NCBI GenBank assembly: GCA_049274895.1
Contig: JBASTM010000024.1
Span: 1 to 23,992, forward strand
Direction of reading: 5' to 3'
Source of the DNA: JACQLN01 sp049274895
GTDB taxonomy: Bacteria; Patescibacteriota; Minisyncoccia; JACQLN01
Length of the DNA: 23,992 nucleotides
The position numbers were made by a program, and so were the translations under genes. Positions 19,548 to 23,992 of this stretch are shown one piece after another. The notes under the pieces were generated by a model that was given only the letters and a program-made list of their open reading frames with translations, was not told where the DNA came from and ran no database searches. Within the stretch, counting starts at the first letter, position 1. Every line of letters starts with the position of its first letter.

Positions 19548-20715
19548 GACCAACCCCACTCCGCCAAGGCTACGTGGGGCAAGTAGGACATATATATGGC
19601 CGGTTTTTCTTTTGACTGGCGTTTTGGTGTTGGGTCTGGGTGGGCCGGCCGAGGCGGGCAAGGTGGGCGACATTATCAAAAGATCAAAATTAAAAAGTTC
19701 GGTTTTTATTTCCCCGAGCCGCCAGAGAGAAATTCAAATGGTCAGAAACAGCGTTTTTTTTAGCCCGTTGGAAACAGCTATTACCGGCGGGCCGGAACAC
19801 AATGGTTCCGTCGAGGATATCAAAGTGGAGTTTACTTTGGATGGCTGGCAAATTTTGCCTTTTGAAAAAGTAAGGCGGTTTGACGTCTGGCTGATCGGTT
19901 ACGACGGCGGCTGGAAGGAGGTGGGCAGCAAGGTGGCCTATAATCTGCCGGCCGGCAAAAAAACTTATACGCTATTGGCTCGAGCCAAAAACAACCGAGG
20001 CGAGTTTGATAACACCGCGGCCGTGAGGACTTTTATGGTAAGCACCTCGGAGTATTTTGGGAAGATTAAAATAGCCAATGTGGTCCGCCGGGGCAGTGCC
20101 GTTAAACCCCACTACGAAAAGTTGACGCTGCGGAATCAGTCGTCGGATTTGGGCGTAAACATCACCGGCTGGCTGGTGAAAGCGGAACGGTCCAAGTTTT
20201 CTTTTGAAGTTCCCACGGCCACGCGGGTTTATAATCCCCGCGAATTATCGGCTCATGATCCGATAGTTTTAACCAAAAGTGCTTCGGTGGATGTTTATAT
20301 CGGCAAAAAAAGTCCTTTGGGCGTTAATTTTCAGGAAAACTCCTGTGATGGTTATTTGAACGATAGTTTTGAAAGTTACGATGGGCTTTCGGCCTCGGGC
20401 CGGTGCATTTTGCCGGAGCCAGCCGATTATAATCACTTCAGCGTGTCTTGCCGGACTTTTGTGAGAGGCGTTAGCGGCTGCCGCACGCCGCGCCTGACCG
20501 CTTTTCAATTTGGCGGCGAGCCCGCCTGCCGCGATTTTATTGTTAAAAATTACACTTACCAATCCTGCGTGGACCGTTCCCGGAACCGGGCCGATTTCTA
20601 CCAAGGCCAGTGGAAGGTTTATTTGGGCCGCGCCGAGGAAGTTTTCGACGATCTTAACGATAAGGTTTATCTTTACGACAACAAGGGGTTATTGGTGGAT
20701 GTGTATAAATATTAA
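19525..20715 (+). CDS. Exported lamin-tail-domain-like protein, Cys-rich
   Basis: Probably a secreted or surface protein of about 396 residues. A signal peptide is visible: basic residues, then WPVFLLTGVLVLGLGG, then a PAEA-G cleavage site. A middle segment (FGKIKIANVVRRGSAVKPHY, EKLTLRNQSSD...NITGWLVKAE) resembles a lamin-tail (LTD) beta-sandwich, which in bacteria occurs in exported proteins. Six or more cysteines follow (NSCDGYLND, GRCILPEP, VSCRTF, SGCRTP, PACRDF, QSCVD), suited to disulfides outside the cell. The start is uncertain: GTG at 19525 overlaps the nth end by 23 bp, ATG at 19483 by 65 bp. No anchor or sortase motif was seen at the C terminus. Function unknown. Confidence 0.72.
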   Translation: MRFIRLNKTNPTPPRLRGASRTYIWPVFLLTGVLVLGLGGPAEAGKVGDIIKRSKLKSSVFISPSRQREIQMVRNSVFFSPLETAITGGPEHNGSVEDIKVEFTLDGWQILPFEKVRRFDVWLIGYDGGWKEVGSKVAYNLPAGKKTYTLLARAKNNRGEFDNTAAVRTFMVSTSEYFGKIKIANVVRRGSAVKPHYEKLTLRNQSSDLGVNITGWLVKAERSKFSFEVPTATRVYNPRELSAHDPIVLTKSASVDVYIGKKSPLGVNFQENSCDGYLNDSFESYDGLSASGRCILPEPADYNHFSVSCRTFVRGVSGCRTPRLTAFQFGGEPACRDFIVKNYTYQSCVDRSRNRADFYQGQWKVYLGRAEEVFDDLNDKVYLYDNKGLLVDVYKY

Positions 20716-20741
20716 AAATAAAAGATAAAAAATAAAAAATT

Positions 20742-20764
20742 GCTCCGGCCGTGATGGCCGGAGC
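20742..20764. terminator. Bidirectional terminator between convergent genes
   Basis: A perfect hairpin GCTCCGGCC-gtgat-GGCCGGAGC. On the minus strand it is followed by AATTTTTTATTTTTT, a strong T-tail ending the GNAT-murD operon; on the plus strand it closes the lamin-tail-like gene with a weaker tail. Confidence 0.88.
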
Positions 20765-20771
20765 GGTTGTT

Positions 20772-20987
20772 TTATGGATGCAGTTCGTGTTTGGCCCAGT
20801 CTTTGACTCGCGGGGAGATTGTCGGATCATTCAGAATCCGCTGGCGGCAGGCGGCGATCATACCCACCGGATGGATGTTGGAACCGGCCAGACTTTCTAT
20901 GGCTAGTTCCGCCATACTATCAAGGTCAATACCCTCGAGAGCATTCTCAAACGAAGCTATCCAATAAGCTTCTTCCAGAATGTCCAC
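20772..20987 (-). CDS. Small acidic protein of unknown function, end of the murD operon
   Basis: Not recognised. 71 residues, starting MDILEEAYWIASFENALEGI and ending VKDWAKHELHP; acidic first half, probably all helical, no membrane segment. The GTG at 20987 lies three bases after the murD stop, with AAAGGAG eight bases upstream overlapping the end of murD, so it is translated in the same message. A strong terminator follows. It is one of several small SD-led ORFs in the window. Any link with cell-wall synthesis rests only on position. Confidence 0.72.
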   Translation of the reverse strand: MDILEEAYWIASFENALEGIDLDSMAELAIESLAGSNIHPVGMIAACRQRILNDPTISPRVKDWAKHELHP

Positions 20988-20990
20988 AAG

Positions 20991-22364
20991 CTATCTCCTT
21001 TCTTTTAGAAAGAACTTATTAAATTGGCTGCCTCTATCAAATTCATTCTTGAATTTTTCGAAACTAGCCGCGCCGGGCGAAAAAAGCAGTATTTTTTTGC
21101 CTTTAACGATTTTGGCGCGTTTTAAGCCAGAAGTCAAAAGAACGTTGAAATTAAGATAAAGCCGCGGCGTTGTTTTTTTGAAATAACCGATCCGGTTCAG
21201 CGAATCCAGCATCCAGGCCGTAGCCGAGCCCTCCAATAAAAAAAGATTTTCCGGTTTCACGGTTTTTTTTACTGTTTTAGCCCAATCGTCAAACTCTAGT
21301 TTTTTGTCGGTACCGCCGGCTATCAGTATCGAGGTCGAACCTCGATAGGTGAATCTTTTTAAGGCGGCGATGGTGGCGTCGGGCGAAGTGGCGGTGGTGT
21401 CGTTGACCACGGTCAAGCCATTTTTTTGATAGATCACTTCCTCTCTAAACTTTATTTGTGGCAGGGTTTTTACGGCCTTTTTAATCAAACTCCAACTCAC
21501 GCCAGCCAAGTTGGCGGCCAAGGCGGCTGTCATCAGATTCTGCAGATTATGGTCGCCGAAAGGGGTGAAAGGGGATGAAAATGGAAAAATGGGGTAGGGA
21601 ATAAAAAGGGTTTGGCCTTTCGTCCGCCAGTTGGCGGATTGTTTTAAGAAAAATTGAGTCCAGTTGTTTTTTTTGTTTAATATCAAAAAATCATCACCGG
21701 TCTGATGCTTAAAGATGTTGGCTTTGGCCAGAGCGTATTCGGTTATATTTTCATAGCGATTCAAATGGTCGGGATAGATGTTGGTTATCACGGCGATATG
21801 CGGAGCTCTTTCGGATTTTGTCAGCAGTTCCAAGTGCCAGCTGGAAAGTTCCACCACCACCGGGCTTGGGCCATCCAGCCCGTCCAACGCTTTTAGCATG
21901 GGGTTGTCGGACGAGTTGCCCGCCAAAGCCGATCGGGGATATTTTTGTTTGAGAAAATGGTATATCCAGTTAGCCGTGGTGGTTTTACCCTTGGTTCCAG
22001 TCACGCCGATGGCTGGGTTTTGGCAAAACCTAAAAAATAAACTGGCTTCGTTTTCCAAAACAGCGCCCGAGGCGCGGGCGATTTTTAGAAACGGGCTTAG
22101 GCGGGGTACAGCCGGGTTGACCACGACAATGTCGTGGTTTTTAAAGTCCGGCTCGTTATGTTTACCTAACACCAGCCGTATTTTTTTGGCCGCGACCCCG
22201 AGAGATTTTATCGAAGAAGCTAAGGATTTTTTATCTTTTAGATCGGTTACCGTAACTTTAGCACCGTGCTTGACCAACCATCTGGTGGTGGCGACTCCGC
22301 CGCCCAATAACCCCAAGCCCATCACCAAAACTTTTTTTCCTTTTAAGTATTCTCGCGGCGTCAT
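20991..22364 (-). CDS. murD: UDP-N-acetylmuramoylalanine-D-glutamate ligase
   Basis: Adds D-glutamate to UDP-MurNAc-L-Ala in cytoplasmic peptidoglycan precursor synthesis. 457 residues from MTPREYLKGKKVLVMGLGLL: an N-terminal UDP-binding Rossmann domain (VLVMGLGLLGGGVA), the ATP loop GVTGTKGKTTT, ENEASLFF, NIYPDHLNRY, FGDHNLQNLMTA, and the C-terminal ligase motif VNDTTATSPDATIAAL with ILIAGGTDKKLEFDDW. An ATG further upstream (22505) would add 47 residues overlapping the GNAT gene and is rejected; the chosen start overlaps the GNAT stop as ATGA. Near the C-terminal domain, TYRGSTSI comes from a perfect DNA palindrome and adds a few residues before ILIAGG. Other mur genes are not in the window. 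Confidence 0.95.
   Translation of the reverse strand: MTPREYLKGKKVLVMGLGLLGGGVATTRWLVKHGAKVTVTDLKDKKSLASSIKSLGVAAKKIRLVLGKHNEPDFKNHDIVVVNPAVPRLSPFLKIARASGAVLENEASLFFRFCQNPAIGVTGTKGKTTTANWIYHFLKQKYPRSALAGNSSDNPMLKALDGLDGPSPVVVELSSWHLELLTKSERAPHIAVITNIYPDHLNRYENITEYALAKANIFKHQTGDDFLILNKKNNWTQFFLKQSANWRTKGQTLFIPYPIFPFSSPFTPFGDHNLQNLMTAALAANLAGVSWSLIKKAVKTLPQIKFREEVIYQKNGLTVVNDTTATSPDATIAALKRFTYRGSTSILIAGGTDKKLEFDDWAKTVKKTVKPENLFLLEGSATAWMLDSLNRIGYFKKTTPRLYLNFNVLLTSGLKRAKIVKGKKILLFSPGAASFEKFKNEFDRGSQFNKFFLKERR
21327..21347. repeat. 21-bp perfect palindrome translated inside murD
   Basis: TATCGAGGT-cga-ACCTCGATA. It encodes YRGSTSI just before the conserved ILIAGG strand. The centre GGTCGAACCT matches the type found after ftsZ. 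Confidence 0.8.
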
Positions 22365-22960
22365 GGTTTTGGCGGGCGGGAAAGTTCCAGCCGCATCGTA
22401 AGGTCGTAGGGTTTGAAGCCGATTTTTTTGTAAAACTTTATGGCCGGATCGTTTTGGGAGGCCACGAGAAGAGAAATATAATTTATCTTGTTCTGGCGGC
22501 ACCAAGTAATAAAATCAGACAGAAGTTTGGAACCAAGGTTGGTGCCGCGGTAATCCGGTTCCACAATAATGCTTTCCAGTTCGGCGTAATTGGCTTTGAT
22601 TCTGTAGAGGGGTCTTTTGACTATGGCGCCGGCGAGATAGGCCACCAAATCTTTTTTTGAGTTTTCCACCACCTCCACGAAACCATCCGGACGGGAGATT
22701 CTGCGTTTTAAGTATTTTTGGCCGTCGCGGCTCGCGGTCCATTCCAAATTCATGGCCGAATCAAACCGATGTTGATCCTTGAAAAGTTTCAGATTAAGTT
22801 CCGAGACGCCGGAGAGATCTTTTTTGGTGGCCATTCTCGCGACCAGTTTTTCTTTGAGGCCGGTTTTTTTGTTTTCAAATTCCGCCGCCGAGGGTTTTAT
22901 CTGCGGTTTCTTGAACGTCGGGAAAAATTTTGAGGCCGGCGGGATTTGGTAGAAATACAT
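22361..22960 (-). CDS. GNAT-family N-acetyltransferase
   Basis: Transfers an acetyl group from acetyl-CoA to an unknown substrate. The 199-residue protein has a GNAT domain from about residue 40 (VARMATKKDLSGVSELNLKL) with the pantetheine-binding motif VEPDYRGTNLGSKLLSDFI (RGTNLG in the Q/R-x-x-G-x-G/A position) and the late segment NDPAIKFYKKIGFKP. The first 40 residues (MYFYQIPPASKFFPTFKKPQ) are extra and Lys-rich. It is the first gene after tRNA-His on this strand (29 bp gap) and overlaps murD by four bases, so it is co-translated with it. The substrate cannot be told; a cell-wall role is only suggested by linkage. Confidence 0.9.
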   Translation of the reverse strand: MYFYQIPPASKFFPTFKKPQIKPSAAEFENKKTGLKEKLVARMATKKDLSGVSELNLKLFKDQHRFDSAMNLEWTASRDGQKYLKRRISRPDGFVEVVENSKKDLVAYLAGAIVKRPLYRIKANYAELESIIVEPDYRGTNLGSKLLSDFITWCRQNKINYISLLVASQNDPAIKFYKKIGFKPYDLTMRLELSRPPKP

Positions 22961-22989
22961 ATAAATTGGCTTTGATTTATCTTGATATG

Positions 22990-23061
22990 GGTGGGTGAAG
23001 GGAATCGAACCCTCATCACCGCTGCCACAGAGCGGCGCTTTACCACTAAGCTACACCCACC
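22990..23061 (-). tRNA. tRNA-His (GTG anticodon)
   Basis: The acceptor GTGGGTG pairs with CACCCAC (seven perfect pairs), D-stem GCTT/AAGC, anticodon stem CCGCT/AGCGG with loop CTGTGGC (anticodon GTG), T-stem GAGGG/CCCTT with loop TTCGATT. An extra G lies at the -1 position opposite discriminator C73, the identity mark of tRNA-His. A complete CCA is not encoded. The cognate synthetase hisS is at 4535-5836. Confidence 0.97.
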
Positions 23062-23123
23062 ATGCAAAAACAGCTTCTAGCTTAAAGCTTTTAGCCGGAA
23101 AATTCAAATTATCAAATTAAAAA

Positions 23124-23153
23124 ATAGGACCTATAAGACTAATAGGACTAATA
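23124..23153. repeat. Degenerate ATAGGACCTATA repeat between the EF-like gene and tRNA-His
   Basis: Three units: ATAGGACCT, ATAAGACTA, ATAGGACTA. Same type as the stretches before the HIT gene and ndk. The rest of the 23062-23169 gap (AGCTTCTAGC repeats, AT-rich) shows nothing else. Confidence 0.5.
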
Positions 23154-23169
23154 ATTCTGACTAGAAGAA

Positions 23170-23418
23170 TTACTCCTCTAGCTTCAAAACCAGCGCGCCT
23201 TCCCGGATTTTTTCTTTAACCTTTATACCGACGGCGTCGCCGGCCTTGGCGGTCTCAACCGGTTTATGGTCCACCTGCATTTCTTCCACGGTTTGGTCAA
23301 ACTCGTTCTTGCCGCCTTCTATTTTGATTTTATCGCCCACTTTTAAGACGCCGGACAGTTCTATTATGGCCACGCCGATTTTGTCGTAGTAATGGGTTAT
23401 TTTGCCGATAGGTTTCAT
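23170..23418 (-). CDS. EF-Tu domain 2-like beta-barrel protein
   Basis: An 82-residue stand-alone protein resembling the second (beta-barrel) domain of translational GTPases. It reads KPIGKITHYYDKIGVAIIEL, LKVGDKIKIEGG, then EEMQVDHKPVETAKAGDAVG and IKVKEKIREGALVL, matching the G-x-I...G-x-L-x-x-G-D...G-x-x-V-G-I pattern of EF-Tu/IF-2/SelB domain 2. There is no GTPase domain, so it is not a factor itself. Such mini-barrels are annotated as translation elongation factor-like and have no defined role. It is upstream of tRNA-His on the same strand. The ATG follows a TACGAAT repeat cluster; no SD. Confidence 0.8.
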   Translation of the reverse strand: MKPIGKITHYYDKIGVAIIELSGVLKVGDKIKIEGGKNEFDQTVEEMQVDHKPVETAKAGDAVGIKVKEKIREGALVLKLEE

Positions 23419-23424
23419 ACAATT

Positions 23425-23457
23425 TACGAAGTACGAATTTAGTACGAATGTACGAAT
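23425..23457. repeat. TACGAAT tandem cluster before the EF-like gene
   Basis: TACGAA, TACGAAT, TACGAAT and TACGAAT at 7-11 bp intervals, directly upstream of the minus-strand gene at 23418. Confidence 0.6.
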
Positions 23458-23583
23458 AAAGTTGATGCTCGACCTTTGGTTGTTTCCGCTCTTTTAATGA
23501 TAGATAAACTTTTACTTGAATTATAGAACAAAAAATTATAACATGGAAAGGGTTAGAATCTTAGCTGTATAACCTAATGAAGA

Positions 23584-23883
23584 ATGCCTTACAAGGACAG
23601 AGAACAACTATACAAAGCACAGAAAAGATATAGAATAAAAATAAGAGAGAATCTTATAAATCTTTTATCTAAGGGTAAATGTGTTGATTGTGGAGAAAGA
23701 GATCCAAGGGTTCTTGAGTTCGACCATACCAAACCTTCAAGTAAATTCAAAAACATATCAAAAATGAGGTCCGGGCATTATTCGTGGAAATCGATTTTAT
23801 CCGAGATTAACAAGTGCGAGATAAGATGCGCGAACTGCCATAGGCGCAAAAACTATTCCCAATTTGGGTTTCTTAAAAATTAG
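23584..23883 (+). CDS. Small HNH endonuclease
   Basis: A 99-residue HNH-type nuclease. The zinc pairs are GKCVDCG (Cys33, Cys36) and RCANCHRRK (Cys82, Cys85), around the catalytic EFDHTKP (Asp47-His48) and SWKSILSEINKCEIRC; His86 completes the motif. The size and layout are those of phage or mobile free-standing HNH proteins. The gene is visibly more AT-rich than its neighbours, with AGA/ATA-heavy codons, which suggests transfer. Its TAG stop shares its last base with the first base of tRNA-Arg. The ATG has only AAGA upstream; 23459-23583 is AT-rich with a possible TATAAC box. Its target is unknown; homing or a cargo role near a tRNA is possible. Confidence 0.88.
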   Translation: MPYKDREQLYKAQKRYRIKIRENLINLLSKGKCVDCGERDPRVLEFDHTKPSSKFKNISKMRSGHYSWKSILSEINKCEIRCANCHRRKNYSQFGFLKN

Positions 23884-23957
23884 CCCTCGTAGTTTAATGG
23901 ATAAAACGATTCCCTTCTAAGGAGTAGTTCGAGGTTCGATTCCTCGCGGGGGCACCA
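23883..23957 (+). tRNA. tRNA-Arg (TCT anticodon)
   Basis: Acceptor GCCCTCG/CGGGGGC (one T-G pair), D-arm GTTT...AAC, anticodon stem ATTCC/GGAGT with loop CTTCTAA (anticodon TCT, reading AGA/AGG), T-stem CGAGG/CCTCG with loop TTCGATT, discriminator A and an encoded CCA (23955-23957). Its first base is the last base of the HNH stop codon. The remaining 35 bases to the window end show nothing recognisable. Confidence 0.96.
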
Positions 23958-23992
23958 CGTTGGAAAAGTCAATGCCTCGCCCCGCCTTTGGC

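Noticed and set aside
20991..22505. MurD start at 22505
   Set aside because: The extra 47 residues overlap the GNAT gene out of frame; the ATGA overlap at 22364 gives the usual MurD N terminus.

Overview
The window reads like a chromosomal segment of a Patescibacteria/CPR bacterium, most likely Parcubacteria-like. The reasons are small compact genes, ATGA-type overlaps, a bS21 gene beside yqeY, a ComEC split into two proteins, a shortened Mfd, a long NDK, a B12-dependent ribonucleotide reductase, and spacers full of short palindromes. TGA acts as a normal stop (pth, HIT, efp), so the UGA-glycine code of Gracilibacteria/Absconditabacteria is excluded. The lineage call is inference; there is no rRNA here.

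Layout. 1-3657 (minus): an LCP-family cell-wall protein, pth, and the 5' 629 codons of mfd, which runs off the left edge. 3840-7460 (plus): lepB, hisS, a HIT protein, rpsU, yqeY and ybeY. 7622-10705 (plus): ftsA and ftsZ, separated by a small SD-led ORF that sits between 15-bp inverted repeats. 11032-14739 (plus): class II NrdJ, a CobO/BtuR-type cobalamin adenosyltransferase that could make the cofactor NrdJ needs, and two tiny membrane proteins. 14749-15300 (minus): efp. 15352-17335 (plus): comEC channel part and a separate metallo-beta-lactamase-fold partner. 17389-17856: a self-contained promoter, two small membrane ORFs and a terminator. 17937-20715 (plus): ndk, a structured 6S-like RNA with its own promoter and terminator, nth, and a secreted lamin-tail-like protein. 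20772-23418 (minus): an EF-Tu-domain-2-like protein, tRNA-His, a GNAT acetyltransferase, murD and a small ORF. 23584-end (plus): a small HNH endonuclease whose stop codon shares a base with tRNA-Arg(TCT).

The coding content is mostly housekeeping: translation, division, wall synthesis, nucleotide metabolism, repair and DNA uptake. The unusual material is in the spacers and in palindromes inside genes. (i) A 48-bp palindromic unit is duplicated in frame inside ybeY, and other palindromes are translated within murD and the ComEC partner, much like Rickettsia palindromic elements. (ii) A ~97-bp element occurs upstream of both hisS and cobO, with its loop inverted between the copies. (iii) Several palindromes upstream of genes have a GCTTCGCTC-like core and arms that mirror the start-codon region. 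(iv) Many housekeeping genes have a -10 box 4-10 nt before the ATG and no Shine-Dalgarno, suggesting leaderless mRNAs, whereas the small accessory ORFs have strong SD sites.
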